Part shown: piece by piece, positions 32,876 through 42,070 of the stretch
Position numbering within the stretch: the stretch's first letter is position 1
Layout of the letters: each line of letters begins with the position of its first letter
NCBI GenBank assembly: GCA_964396025.1
Contig: CAYNBT010000003.1
Coordinates: 8,516-72,515 of the forward strand
Source of the DNA: CAYNBT01 sp964396025
GTDB lineage: Bacteria; Patescibacteriota; WWE3; UBA101185; UBA10185
Length of the DNA: 64,000 bases
Reading direction: 5' to 3'
Program-made: the position numbers and the translations under genes
Notes under the pieces: generated by a model
The model's database searches: none
The model's input: only the letters and a program-made list of their open reading frames with translations
What the model was told of the DNA's origin: nothing

Positions 32876-33157
32876 ATGAAAACGTACGAAATGATGACAA
32901 TTTCAGATGTGAGCCTTGGTGAAGATGGGGCACTAAAGAACTTAAATTCTATTAAGGATCTCATTGCTTCATTTAAGGGTAAGACCTTGGACAGCAGTTC
33001 TTGGGGCAAACGCAAATTTGCCTATGAATTGGACCATAAAACGGAAGGGTTTTACGATGTCATCAAATTTCAAATGACTTCAAATGATGTTAAGTCTCTA
33101 AAAACGAAACTTAACTACATGGATAAATTATCAAGGTATTTAATTACTGCTGCCTAA
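32876..33157 (+). CDS. rpsF: 30S ribosomal protein S6
   Basis: A 93-aa bS6 with the split beta-alpha-beta pattern: MKTYEMMTISD, WGKRKFAYELDHKTEGFYDVIKF and a C-terminal DKLSRYLI. It opens the conserved rpsF-ssb-rpsR group. TATAAT (32863-32868) ends 7 nt before the ATG, so the first gene is leaderless; the following ssb has a classic GGAGG site. The 12 codons upstream in the same frame overlap the promoter and are excluded. Confidence 0.95.
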   Translation: MKTYEMMTISDVSLGEDGALKNLNSIKDLIASFKGKTLDSSSWGKRKFAYELDHKTEGFYDVIKFQMTSNDVKSLKTKLNYMDKLSRYLITAA

Positions 33158-33181
33158 CAAATCAAGGCAGATGGAGGGAAA

Positions 33182-33622
33182 ATGTCCTCAAGAAGTGTTA
33201 ACAAAGTTATTTTAATTGGAAACTTAACAAGAGACCCAGAACTTAGATATACCCCAAATGGAACTCCCGTTTGCGGAATAGGTATTGCGACAAATAGAGA
33301 ATGGAATACAGATGATGGTAAAAAAGAGGCAGCAGATTTTCATAATGTTGTTGCTTGGAACAAGCTAGGTGAACTATGTGCACAGCTTTTAAAAAAGGGA
33401 ACGAAGGTTTACGTAGAAGGTAGATTACAAACCAGAGATTGGACTAACGATAAAGGTGAGAAAAGATACAAAACCGAGGTTGTAATCGATGAAATGATTG
33501 TATTAGGCAATTCAGGTGGTAGAAGTGATGATGGTGAAAATTCTGGAGCAGGGTACTCAGAAACATCCAGCAGCCCAAGTGTAGATGATATAGATTTAGA
33601 CGAAATCTTGTCAGATAACTAG
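33182..33622 (+). CDS. ssb: single-stranded DNA-binding protein
   Basis: SSB coats single-stranded DNA in replication and repair. The OB fold is canonical: VNKVILIGNLTRDPELRYTPNG, FHNVVAWNKLGELC, KKGTKVYVEGRLQTRDW. A Gly/Ser linker leads to an acidic tail DLDEILSDN instead of the usual DDDIPF tip, so the protein-interaction end is changed. 146 aa. It lies between rpsF and rpsR, with GGAGG before the start. Confidence 0.96.
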   Translation: MSSRSVNKVILIGNLTRDPELRYTPNGTPVCGIGIATNREWNTDDGKKEAADFHNVVAWNKLGELCAQLLKKGTKVYVEGRLQTRDWTNDKGEKRYKTEVVIDEMIVLGNSGGRSDDGENSGAGYSETSSSPSVDDIDLDEILSDN

Positions 33623-33661
33623 AAATTTAACAAAAGCCTGCTTAAAGTTTAAGTAAGAAAT

Positions 33662-33898
33662 ATGGATAAAAAGAAATCAAAAAAAGTGAAGAATGAAGGT
33701 TGCCATTTCTGCGAGAGCAATTCGGAACCAGACTACAAAGAAGTCCTAATTCTAAGGAGATTTATCTCCGATAGAGGTAAGGTAATTTCCGCGTCCCGAA
33801 GTGGAGTTTGCAGTAAGCACCAGCGAGTTTTGAGTGTTGCAATTAAACGCTCAAGATTTCTTGCACTTTTGCCATATACCGATCAACACTCTCTTTAA
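33662..33898 (+). CDS. rpsR: 30S ribosomal protein S18
   Basis: A 78-aa bS18. It keeps the core KEVLILRRFISDRGKVISASRSGVCSKHQRVLSVAIKRSRFLALLPY. The N-terminus has a CHFC pair that, with CSKH, could bind zinc, as in zinc-containing S18 forms. It is third in rpsF-ssb-rpsR. Confidence 0.94.
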   Translation: MDKKKSKKVKNEGCHFCESNSEPDYKEVLILRRFISDRGKVISASRSGVCSKHQRVLSVAIKRSRFLALLPYTDQHSL

Positions 33899-33918
33899 GT
33901 TGTGCTAGAATCACTTAG

Positions 33919-35001
33919 ATGCCCATACTGTCTGTATTTTTAGGTACATCTGAAATCTCGTTCTTGTTGTTTTCTTCAAGGACCTCCTTTAGTTTTTTCC
34001 ATTTTCCATATCAAAGCTCATGCTTGCGAACAAGAGTTTATGCTTCAGGCGAACTCACAGAGATATTTTCCTTTGCTGCCAAGAATCTTGGAGTGCCTTT
34101 GGAAATGTGCGAGATAATAGTTTCATCAGTGTATGATCTTGACCCCAAGCTTTTTGCAGGGATAAAAAATGTAAATCTTATCGTTAACACCTTTGAGCTG
34201 TTTCATTTGGCTTCCTCGTTTTCCACAGTGTTTGTTAGTGGCTCTAACCTATTTGCTGTAAATCAGGCTATTGAGGGATTTCCGCATTTTTATGCTGATT
34301 CACTTACTAACACACAGGGTAACAAGAAATTGACTATTGATGCTGAAAAGCAGAATTTTTTCTCTAATCAGTTTATATATCCATTCGTACAAACAAATAA
34401 CTATACCGAACAGTTCGACTTGGATCAGGTTGTTAGATACATGTTTTCGCAGGTTAACTACAGATTTGACCAATCCAGGCCAATATATTTTAGCGGAGAG
34501 CGTTTTTTAAATATCGACAAAATGAAAACTCTTGGCTATCTGTTAATTCTTGATCTTATCAAGGACACAGGTTTTTTTGATGTTAGAATCGATCCCTCAA
34601 ATAAATTGCCACTCGTGTTAGCACTTAAGAGATACAAAAACTCTGATTCTCAGTATGATCTTGTATCTACAAGCCAGCTTTATTTCAAAAATGTTGGTAC
34701 TGTTTTGAACTGTACGGGTAATGTAGAGTGTCTGTTCAAGAGTGATTCTGGCACTTCACAGGTTATTGAGGTTCAACCCGATTCATTGTTTGTGCATCCG
34801 CTTGATGCAGGTGAAAGTGCGAACATAGTTGTTAAAGGTACCAACTTAAATTCAACTGAAAGGCGCATTACGGGCGGTGAGTTAGGTTTTGTGATAGATA
34901 CAAGAGAGAAGCGCTCACAGGAACCAGTGTTGCTGGGATCTGGATATCAAAAATATAGAGAATGGCAGAAAGTACTAAAAGATTCTTTTGATCGTTTATG
35001 A
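33919..35001 (+). CDS. unknown 360-aa protein, possibly actin/ASKHA-like
   Basis: No family is firmly recognised. The start (SVFLGTSEISFLLFSS) and a late GGELGFVIDTRE strand recall the phosphate loops of the actin/sugar-kinase fold, and a middle segment reads VVRYMFSQVNYRFDQSRPIYFSGERF. Its stop overlaps the next gene by 4 nt (ATGA), so the two unknown proteins probably work together. They precede an S41 protease and HtrA in one transcription unit, suggesting an envelope-linked role. This is an inference from context. Confidence 0.65.
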   Translation: MPILSVFLGTSEISFLLFSSRTSFSFFHFPYQSSCLRTRVYASGELTEIFSFAAKNLGVPLEMCEIIVSSVYDLDPKLFAGIKNVNLIVNTFELFHLASSFSTVFVSGSNLFAVNQAIEGFPHFYADSLTNTQGNKKLTIDAEKQNFFSNQFIYPFVQTNNYTEQFDLDQVVRYMFSQVNYRFDQSRPIYFSGERFLNIDKMKTLGYLLILDLIKDTGFFDVRIDPSNKLPLVLALKRYKNSDSQYDLVSTSQLYFKNVGTVLNCTGNVECLFKSDSGTSQVIEVQPDSLFVHPLDAGESANIVVKGTNLNSTERRITGGELGFVIDTREKRSQEPVLLGSGYQKYREWQKVLKDSFDRL

Positions 35002-36023
35002 CCTATCTAAGACAGGTGCCAAAAATTAATAAAATGATTTACAAAAGCGAAATTTTTGTAGAAAGATGTTTGCCCATAGAAGGTACCATAGTTGTCAAGG
35101 TAGGGGATACTGTAGAACCTGTCACCAGGCTTGGTATGACAAAGGTTTCTTATGGTGTTATGAACATGCCGACAAGCCTCAAACTGGCAAAGGGAAAGTT
35201 GGAAGATGGATATTTTTATGAGGGTGAGAAGATAGGTAGCGTTGGTACTAGGCACGTGATTGCGCCATTTAACGGTTACTTAAGTAAGGGCAGCAGTGGC
35301 GCATTTGCCCTAAAGCAAGAGCAACGTGACTATTGGTTGTTGTCAGGTGTGTGGGGAGTGATAGCGGATTATGTTGATAAAAGATCTGCCTTAATCAAGA
35401 CACAGGCACTAGACATTCCGCTTGTGGCGTGTACTCATGGCAACGCTGCCGGAGAACTGATTGTTTTTCCAAATCCTGCGGACTTTTTAACCATTCACTA
35501 TCTGGAAAAATTTGCAGGCGATGTTTCTGGAAAAATAATTTATACGGGTGATTTTGTAACTTCAGCGCTTGTGACTCGCGCAAAGGAACTAAATGTGGGT
35601 GGGATCATCGCAGGTAGTACTGATAAATCAACATTTATCCTAGCCAAGAAACAAGGAATATTTTTGGGTATAATCAGCGCCTTTGGAAGAACCCCTACAC
35701 CACCTTTTATATTTGATGTACTCAAACAAGTTTCGAATAGATTCGTATTTGTAAGCAGTTCTATGGCTTTGTTAAGGCTTCCAGTTGCAGCTAGAGAAGC
35801 TACAACAGAAACATCCAAAGTAAATTCCAATCCACAAGGCTTATATCTTTCGGAGCTGTTGCCTGGTAAAAATGTGCAAGTCTTTGAGAAGCCTTATTAT
35901 GGTTGGACCGGCACAATAGACAGTGTACAAGGTGATCAAATTTATGTTAAGCTCCACGATGTATCTGATTTGTTTAAGGTTTCTATACCTAATGTAATCG
36001 TGATTGATTATGACAGCGTTTGA
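34998..36023 (+). CDS. unknown 341-aa protein with lipoyl-like and KOW-like ends
   Basis: The N-terminal part (YKSEIFVERCLPIEGTIVVKVGDTVEPV; HVIAPFNGYLSKGSSG) has the paired-hairpin pattern of biotinyl/lipoyl-like domains, but no modified lysine motif is evident. The C-terminus (LLPGKNVQVFEKPYYGWTGTIDSV) looks like a KOW/SH3-type barrel. The middle has alpha/beta strands with GGIIAGSTDKSTF. It overlaps the preceding gene by 4 nt and the following protease by 14 nt. An alternative start is the ATG at 35034. Confidence 0.65.
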   Translation: MTYLRQVPKINKMIYKSEIFVERCLPIEGTIVVKVGDTVEPVTRLGMTKVSYGVMNMPTSLKLAKGKLEDGYFYEGEKIGSVGTRHVIAPFNGYLSKGSSGAFALKQEQRDYWLLSGVWGVIADYVDKRSALIKTQALDIPLVACTHGNAAGELIVFPNPADFLTIHYLEKFAGDVSGKIIYTGDFVTSALVTRAKELNVGGIIAGSTDKSTFILAKKQGIFLGIISAFGRTPTPPFIFDVLKQVSNRFVFVSSSMALLRLPVAAREATTETSKVNSNPQGLYLSELLPGKNVQVFEKPYYGWTGTIDSVQGDQIYVKLHDVSDLFKVSIPNVIVIDYDSV

Positions 36024-37227
36024 TAAATTCCAGAAAATTTTAATTACCTTTCTTTTGCTTGTAAGCGTATTTTTTGGTGGATACTATTTTGGCGTAAGGG
36101 GATTTGAGATAAATCTCAAAAAAAATCCTCCAGATGTTGAAATAGTAAACAAGGCACCTTATGAATCAAAGATCGATTTTAAGATATTTTGGGATGTTTG
36201 GGATATTTTAAGTGCAGATTACTTGTTACGCCCTGTCGATTCCAAGAAAATGCTTTATGGTGCAATCAAAGGTATGGTTGCTGCTCTTGATGACCCATAC
36301 ACTTCGTTTCTACCTCCAGAAGAAAACAAGTCTCTAAGCAGTGCCCTTAATGGTGTATACGAGGGTATTGGCGCGGAACTTGGTATAAAAGAAGGGCAGT
36401 TGATTGTAGTGGCCCCTCTTGACGGTTCACCTTCAAAAGCAGCAGGAATCCGCGCAGGGGATATGGTAATGGAAATCGAGGGTGTTAGTACCTTTGGCAT
36501 AACACTTACAGAGGCTGTGGGAAAAATTCGGGGACCGTCAGGAACAATAAGTACCTTAACTATCGCACGAAAGGACGTAGAACCTTTTACCGTTAAAATC
36601 AAGAGAGGGAAAATAGTTGTTGAAAGCGTAACATGGGAAGACAAGTCCGATGGTATTGCCTATATAAGAATCAGCCGCTTTGGCGGGGATACAAATGACA
36701 ATTGGGATAAGGTAGCTTCTGAAGTAAATGTAAAGATGCGAACACTTAATGCCATAATTCTTGATTTGCGAGGTAATCCAGGGGGTTATCTTCAATCTGC
36801 CGTACACATCGCTGGAGAGTTCTTTAGAGATAAACCTGTGCTTTTCCAAGAAGATGCTTTTGGCAATCAAGAAGCCCTTGATACTAGTAGAATAGGTTCC
36901 TTCAATGGAGTTCCAGTTATTGTGCTGATAGATGGGGGTAGTGCGTCAGCTTCTGAGATTCTGGCAGCCGCGTTGAAATTCCATATAGATGCCAAACTTG
37001 TAGGGGTTAAATCTTTTGGTAAGGGTACAATACAAGATGCTAAGGATTTTGCAGATGGCTCTGGGATTCATATTACAATTGCAAAATGGCTTACTCCGGC
37101 AAAAGAGTGGGTTCATAAAAATGGAATCAAGCCTGATGTTGAGGTAGAATATGTCAGTGAGGGTGAATATGATCCCAAAAAAGATAAGCAACTACTGAAA
37201 GCTATAGAAGTTGCCAAGTCCTTATGA
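36010..37227 (+). CDS. S41 family C-terminal processing peptidase
   Basis: A membrane-anchored serine protease (Ctp/Prc type) of 405 aa. It has one N-terminal helix (ILITFLLLVSVFFGGYYFG), a PDZ domain (SKAAGIRAGDMVMEIEG) and the S41 core with the nucleophile in GGSASASEI and the general-base lysine in SFGKGT. It acts outside the membrane on protein C-termini. ATG 36010 is preferred to TTG 36004. htrA follows with a 4-nt overlap, pairing two extracytoplasmic quality-control proteases. Confidence 0.94.
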   Translation: MTAFDKFQKILITFLLLVSVFFGGYYFGVRGFEINLKKNPPDVEIVNKAPYESKIDFKIFWDVWDILSADYLLRPVDSKKMLYGAIKGMVAALDDPYTSFLPPEENKSLSSALNGVYEGIGAELGIKEGQLIVVAPLDGSPSKAAGIRAGDMVMEIEGVSTFGITLTEAVGKIRGPSGTISTLTIARKDVEPFTVKIKRGKIVVESVTWEDKSDGIAYIRISRFGGDTNDNWDKVASEVNVKMRTLNAIILDLRGNPGGYLQSAVHIAGEFFRDKPVLFQEDAFGNQEALDTSRIGSFNGVPVIVLIDGGSASASEILAAALKFHIDAKLVGVKSFGKGTIQDAKDFADGSGIHITIAKWLTPAKEWVHKNGIKPDVEVEYVSEGEYDPKKDKQLLKAIEVAKSL

Positions 37228-38405
37228 ATGATCAGATAAAAATAGAGAAAATGTCCATAAAATCAAAACTTTTGCTTATTGGATTTGTTTTGTCTGCGTT
37301 GTTCTATATTGTGTATGTTTTTGATCCTGTTGAATTTAGAGAAGTAACCCCAAAATCTACTACAAAACAAAGTTACCTCCAAAACCTTAAAAATAAGTTT
37401 TCTGGCAGTGATGCTCCCAAACGCCAAGACAAACTCGTTGAGACTCAGGTTGTGAACGAAGAATCCGCAGTCATTGACGTAGTAGAAAAAGTCTCACCAT
37501 CTGTTGTTTCTATTATAGTTAAAACAGTAGGTTACGACTTTTACTCAGGTCCCTATGAATCCGAAGATGGTATAGGCACAGGTTTTATTGTGGATTCCAC
37601 AGGTTTGATTGTTACTAACAGTCATGTAGTGAATGATCCTGATGGGGAATACTCAGTGGTTACAAAGGATGGAAGCACCTACGAAGTGACGGCCATACAT
37701 TTGGACGAGTCTTCTGATTTGGCCATCATTGAGATAGTTGCGCAGGGTTTGCCTACAGTTGAGTTAGGGGATTCAGGAAAGCTAAAGGTAGGTCAAACAG
37801 CAATAGCAATAGGAAATGCTTTAGGCAGATTTTCTAACACTGTAACAAAGGGAGTCGTTTCAGGTGTTGCCCGAGAGCTCACTGCATCTGGTGGATTTGG
37901 TAGCATGAAAACTTATGAGGATGTCATTCAAACCGATGCAGCACTGAACCCTGGGAATTCTGGAGGCCCTTTGCTAAATATACTAGGTCAGGTTATAGGC
38001 ATAAATGTAGCGACTACTAGAAATGCCGATAACATAAGTTTTGCAATTCCAGTCAACACCCTAAAGCCTATTCTAGAAGGTTTCTTGAAAGAGGGGAGAA
38101 TAATTAAACCATACCTTGGAGTTGCCTACACCTTGATCACTCCTGAGATAGCTAAACTTCGTTCCCTAAAAGAAGGTGCGTTTGTGTCTCGAGTTGTTCC
38201 TGATTCTCCTGCAGACAAAGCGGGTATAAAAAGAGGTGATATTATAACTAAATTTGACGGTAATGTAGTGAATGAGCAAACATCGGTTGGCGAAATAATA
38301 CGCGGTAGTGCCGTAGGGGACACTGTTGAGGTCGTTTTGTTTAGGGGTAGTGATGAGATTAAGCTTGAGGTTGTTCTTGAAGAAGTGCCTGAGACACTTC
38401 AGTAA
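37224..38405 (+). CDS. HtrA/DegP-like serine protease
   Basis: A membrane-anchored trypsin-like protease of 393 aa. It has an N-terminal helix (KLLLIGFVLSALFYIVYVF), the catalytic triad in TNSHVV (His), SSDLAIIE (Asp) and NPGNSGGPL (Ser), and one C-terminal PDZ (SPADKAGIKRGDIITKF). It handles misfolded envelope proteins. Its start overlaps the S41 gene by 4 nt. Its 3' end overlaps the convergent prfA coding region by 47 bp, so both C-termini are encoded by the same DNA. Confidence 0.94.
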   Translation: MNDQIKIEKMSIKSKLLLIGFVLSALFYIVYVFDPVEFREVTPKSTTKQSYLQNLKNKFSGSDAPKRQDKLVETQVVNEESAVIDVVEKVSPSVVSIIVKTVGYDFYSGPYESEDGIGTGFIVDSTGLIVTNSHVVNDPDGEYSVVTKDGSTYEVTAIHLDESSDLAIIEIVAQGLPTVELGDSGKLKVGQTAIAIGNALGRFSNTVTKGVVSGVARELTASGGFGSMKTYEDVIQTDAALNPGNSGGPLLNILGQVIGINVATTRNADNISFAIPVNTLKPILEGFLKEGRIIKPYLGVAYTLITPEIAKLRSLKEGAFVSRVVPDSPADKAGIKRGDIITKFDGNVVNEQTSVGEIIRGSAVGDTVEVVLFRGSDEIKLEVVLEEVPETLQ

Positions 38406-39333
38406 GCATTTGTCCTATTTCACCCTCCATCACGCTGTTGATATTGTGCCAAGTCATGTTTACCCTGTGATCTGTGATCCTGTCTTGAGGGAAATTGTAG
38501 GTTCTGATCTTTTCGCTTCTATCGCCGGTTTGTACTTGTTCTGACCTGATATCAGAAATGCTTTTTACTTGTTGTTCCTCCATCATTTGGTAGATTCTGG
38601 ATCCCAAGACTTCCATGGCCTTTTCGCGATTTTTCCCTTGTGTTCGTGCTTCTTGGCATTCCACGACGACGCCAGTAGGTATATGTGTTAGGCGTACTGC
38701 TGTAGAGACTTTGTTGACGTTTTGTCCACCTTTGCCTCCGGATCTATAGAAATCCATCTTTATATCTTCAGGTTTTAGCTCAAATTCGAGTTTTTTTACT
38801 TTTGGTAATACTGCAACTGTTGCAGCAGACGTGTGAATACGTCCAGCGGCCTCTGTAGTAGGAACTCTCTGAACTCTGTGCACTCCCGACTCTGTCCTTA
38901 AGATGTTGTAGATATTTTTGCCTTTGATGATAAAAGTTGCAGTTTTAATTCCGCCCATGTCGCTTTCAGAAAGATCAAGCATTTCCACCTTAAAGTTGTT
39001 TTTTTCGGCATATCTCATATACATTCTGTAAAGATCAAAAGCAAAAAGCGCTGCCTCGGTGCCTCCTGTACCAGCACGTATCTCTACAATCGCAAAATTC
39101 GTGTCTACATTTGAGGTTTGGTTTGTTGTAGTTTCTTCAGTTTTGTAACCATTCTGGATAGTTTCAATAGTTGCTTCTAGTGTGGTTTTTTGTGAGATTA
39201 ACTCGGCAATTTCATCATTCAACATCTTCTGCATTTCTGCATTATTCTCATTTAGCAAAAGATTTTTCACTTCGTTGATTTGATCATCAATACGGTGAAT
39301 CTCTGAATGTATAGTATTAATTGTATCGTTCAT
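38359..39333 (-). CDS. prfA: peptide chain release factor 1
   Basis: RF1 reads UAA and UAG stops. The GGQ loop (GGKGGQNVNK) for peptidyl-tRNA hydrolysis and the RF1-type P-x-T codon-reading motif (RVPTTEAAGR) are present. At 324 aa it is slightly shorter than E. coli RF1 (360), mainly at the N-terminus. It follows rpmE by 6 nt in the minus-strand group hisS-eamA-rpmE-prfA. The last 47 bp overlap htrA on the other strand. Confidence 0.96.
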   Translation of the reverse strand: MNDTINTIHSEIHRIDDQINEVKNLLLNENNAEMQKMLNDEIAELISQKTTLEATIETIQNGYKTEETTTNQTSNVDTNFAIVEIRAGTGGTEAALFAFDLYRMYMRYAEKNNFKVEMLDLSESDMGGIKTATFIIKGKNIYNILRTESGVHRVQRVPTTEAAGRIHTSAATVAVLPKVKKLEFELKPEDIKMDFYRSGGKGGQNVNKVSTAVRLTHIPTGVVVECQEARTQGKNREKAMEVLGSRIYQMMEEQQVKSISDIRSEQVQTGDRSEKIRTYNFPQDRITDHRVNMTWHNINSVMEGEIGQMLTEVSQALLQEQPQA

Positions 39334-39339
39334 TGGAAC

Positions 39340-39666
39340 CTAGTTATTTGCTGTTTTTGCCTGTTCCATCATTTCTTTTAATGAAGGCTTTTTAGCTGAA
39401 GTCTTGCTAGCGCCTGTTTTTTCAGGTTTGGTTGGGCGTGCCTCTTGAGCTTTTTGTTTTTCTGCAGATGTTGCACGTTTTTTCTCAAATTTGACTATTC
39501 TTCCCTCGGTATCAACAAACTTTTGTTTGCCTGTGTAGAAAGGATGGCAATTACTGCAAATATCAACACTTATAGCATCTTTTGTTGATATAGTAACAAA
39601 ACTGTTGCCACAAGCACAGGTGACAGTACATGAATTATTGAGTTTTGGATGAATTGCTTCTTTCAT
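39340..39666 (-). CDS. rpmE: 50S ribosomal protein L31 with basic tail
   Basis: bL31 of the zinc-binding type: CTVTCACGN and DICSNCHPFYTGKQKF supply the cysteines. At 108 aa it is longer than the usual 70 because of a Lys/Ala/Pro-rich C-terminal extension after about residue 65. The rpmE-prfA pair is widely conserved. A TATACT-like box lies about 9 nt before the start, suggesting a promoter of its own inside the operon. Confidence 0.95.
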   Translation of the reverse strand: MKEAIHPKLNNSCTVTCACGNSFVTISTKDAISVDICSNCHPFYTGKQKFVDTEGRIVKFEKKRATSAEKQKAQEARPTKPEKTGASKTSAKKPSLKEMMEQAKTANN

Positions 39667-39704
39667 AACGGAAGGAGTATATCAACTTTTTGCGCTTTTG
39701 CCAA

Positions 39705-40694
39705 TCATTTACGCTTTCTCGCTTCGGCTACAAAAACACCAGTAAATATGACTGCTGAGCCCAAAATTGCCATCTGTGTTGGAATCTCTCCCAAAATCAG
39801 AAAGGATAATGGTAGGGTAAATATAGGCCCCAAGTAACTGAAAACGGCCGAATCAGATATTCTAGAATTATCGAGTCCCCATTGGAAAAGCAAATAAGCA
39901 GCAATAGATGAGAAAATAACCAGATACATTAGTGCGAGAAAACCTGGAGTTTCGAGTCTTAAAATAGAAAAGTTGTAAGTTCCAAAATTGCCTTTTGCCT
40001 CCATTATCATTAAAGGCATAAACGACACTAGAGCTACAAAAAAAGCTATAGAGGTGTGAATGAAAGGCGAGTAGCTGTGCCTTAGCGGTTGAATATGTAA
40101 TTTCTGCAGAGTCAGTGAAACTTGGTTTGATTTTTCGCCCATGACTTTTTTTGAGAGAATGATATACGCCGCAAAAGCAAAATTGTATCCCATTACAAGC
40201 AGATTACCCAAAACCCTATATCCAATATTTAATGAGGAAGTATCATGCATGAGGGCTGGTTCTAGGACAATGACCAGTGTGCCTAATGTGGCAAGAGCTA
40301 TGCCAAATTCCAACGGCCTGTTCATTTTATCTCGATAGAAGTAATGTCCTCCAGCAATCACTAGGATTGGTGCTACCGCCCCTATAATTGCGGAGTCAAT
40401 TGCTGTAGTGTACTTGAGGCCTGCAAAGATTAATAGGATGCTGGTTTGCCCAAGAATTCCCAGTAAAATGAGTGTTGGCAAGTCCTTTTTGTAGATAGGT
40501 GTCCTCTTAAGTTCAAGTAAAGTGAATGGGAGAAGTATCAAGCAAACAAGTAAGAATCGATAAAATAATAGCGTAAAAATTGGTACAAAGTGCAGTGCAA
40601 CTTTTATTGCTGGTGCTGCGCCTCCCCAAATAGCAGTTGCAGTTAACAACGCAAGATACGCCAAAGTTTTTGTGGACAGCTGATTATTCATCAC
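39705..40694 (-). CDS. EamA/DMT family transporter
   Basis: A 329-aa protein with about ten membrane helices arranged as two EamA repeats; the first starts LAYLALLTATAIWGGAAPAIKVAL, the second near FVALVSFMPLMIM and ends SRISDSAVFSYLGPIFTLPLSFLILGE. Family members export or import amino acids, nucleotides or metabolites. It begins only 2 nt after hisS on the same strand, so it falls under the histidine T-box; a histidine or amino-acid role would fit but is not shown by the sequence. Confidence 0.9.
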   Translation of the reverse strand: MMNNQLSTKTLAYLALLTATAIWGGAAPAIKVALHFVPIFTLLFYRFLLVCLILLPFTLLELKRTPIYKKDLPTLILLGILGQTSILLIFAGLKYTTAIDSAIIGAVAPILVIAGGHYFYRDKMNRPLEFGIALATLGTLVIVLEPALMHDTSSLNIGYRVLGNLLVMGYNFAFAAYIILSKKVMGEKSNQVSLTLQKLHIQPLRHSYSPFIHTSIAFFVALVSFMPLMIMEAKGNFGTYNFSILRLETPGFLALMYLVIFSSIAAYLLFQWGLDNSRISDSAVFSYLGPIFTLPLSFLILGEIPTQMAILGSAVIFTGVFVAEARKRK

Positions 40695-40696
40695 AA

Positions 40697-42049
40697 TTAT
40701 TTTACATTAGATTTGTATCTAAGCACTACACCAAATTCTTCAGCGTACCATTTCACGATATCGTAGGTTTGTTGTTTTCCACTTACAAGATCCTTGATTG
40801 ATATAGTGTTGTTACGCAGTTCTTCCTCACCCAGTATGATAACGTAAGGTATTGATTTTTTGTCAGCATACTTAATCTGTTTTTCTAGTTTGGTATCAGC
40901 TTCGAGCCAAACTTCGGTGTTTTGGCCAAAGCTGCGTAATGTTTCGGCAACTTTCATACTCAGCTGTAGATATTTAGAGTCATCAGTTGGCCAAAGAGTT
41001 ACCAAATATTTAGTTTCTGTATCTTGTATAGGAAGTAGATCCCAAGTTTTTAGGAATTCAAGTAGGGGAATGTCTCCCATGGCAAAACCCGTTGCCTCAA
41101 GTTCCATATCACCGAAAATATTGATAAGTTTGTCAAATCTTTCGCCTCCAAATAAAGATCGGGTGTTTCTAGGATTTTGATCAAACACTTCGTAAACTAG
41201 CCCATCGCTATAATCAAAGCCTCTTATAATGGAAGGATCAAACTCGCAAAATGCACTTATCCCTGTTTTTTCAGTCAGATCAAATATTTCCAGAAGATTC
41301 TGATATCCCTTGTTTGTAGATAGGATTTTGGAATCAATGACTTTGGTGAGGTTTTCCATATCAACTTCCATAAAGGTCACAACTTTCGAAACTTGTTCTG
41401 GGCTTAATCCCTGCTCTTCAAGTGCTTTTCGGAATTCGTCATTGGGCATCTTACTTTTCTTATCCATGAGTCTTCTGACCTTTACTTGCTGTTCTTCAGA
41501 AAGGTTAAGAGTATCTTCTAGCAAGGCTTTAAGTAGTTTCCTGTCATTTATAGATATTTTGAACATCTCTTGAGTTGCCCCAAATGTTTTCATGAGTTCT
41601 ACTATCAGCATGAAAATCTCTATATCCGCTGTAGCACTTGAAATACCGAATATGTTTGCTTCCAACTGATAAAATTCGCGTCCGCGACCTAGTTGCGGTT
41701 TTTCGTATCGCCAGTTGTTACCAATCATGAACCATTTTATGGGTTTGGTAAGCTCTTTATAACGCTGAGCGATCATGCGGACTGTTCCGGGAGTTAATTC
41801 GGGTCGTATGGCCAGTTTTCTGTCTGCGCCGTCTTGAAGCGTAAACATTTGGTTTCCCACTATTTCTTCACCTGATTTTGCTGCGAATATTTCCAATGGT
41901 TCAAGAATAGGGAAGTCGTATTCTTCAAATCCATACAATCTGCACACTTTTTTCCAAGTGTTAAATATGTAATTTCTCACACGCATGTCTTCAGGATAAA
42001 AATCCCTAGCGCCTTTGTAAGATTGTGTAGATATATAATTTTTGTTCAT
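40697..42049 (-). CDS. hisS: histidyl-tRNA synthetase
   Basis: Class II HisRS of 450 aa. Motif 1/2 regions (GARDFYPEDMRVRNYIFNTW; WFMIGNNWRYEKPQLGRGREFYQLEANIFG) and the histidine-binding motifs are seen (IRGFDYSDGLVYEVF; FGGERFDKLINIFG). The C-terminal anticodon-binding domain is intact. A GGGAG site lies 5 nt before the ATG. The long leader is a histidine-specific T-box, so expression should rise when tRNA-His is uncharged. eamA, rpmE and prfA follow on the same strand. Confidence 0.96.
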   Translation of the reverse strand: MNKNYISTQSYKGARDFYPEDMRVRNYIFNTWKKVCRLYGFEEYDFPILEPLEIFAAKSGEEIVGNQMFTLQDGADRKLAIRPELTPGTVRMIAQRYKELTKPIKWFMIGNNWRYEKPQLGRGREFYQLEANIFGISSATADIEIFMLIVELMKTFGATQEMFKISINDRKLLKALLEDTLNLSEEQQVKVRRLMDKKSKMPNDEFRKALEEQGLSPEQVSKVVTFMEVDMENLTKVIDSKILSTNKGYQNLLEIFDLTEKTGISAFCEFDPSIIRGFDYSDGLVYEVFDQNPRNTRSLFGGERFDKLINIFGDMELEATGFAMGDIPLLEFLKTWDLLPIQDTETKYLVTLWPTDDSKYLQLSMKVAETLRSFGQNTEVWLEADTKLEKQIKYADKKSIPYVIILGEEELRNNTISIKDLVSGKQQTYDIVKWYAEEFGVVLRYKSNVK

Positions 42050-42070
42050 TTATTCTCCCAAACTTGCTAC

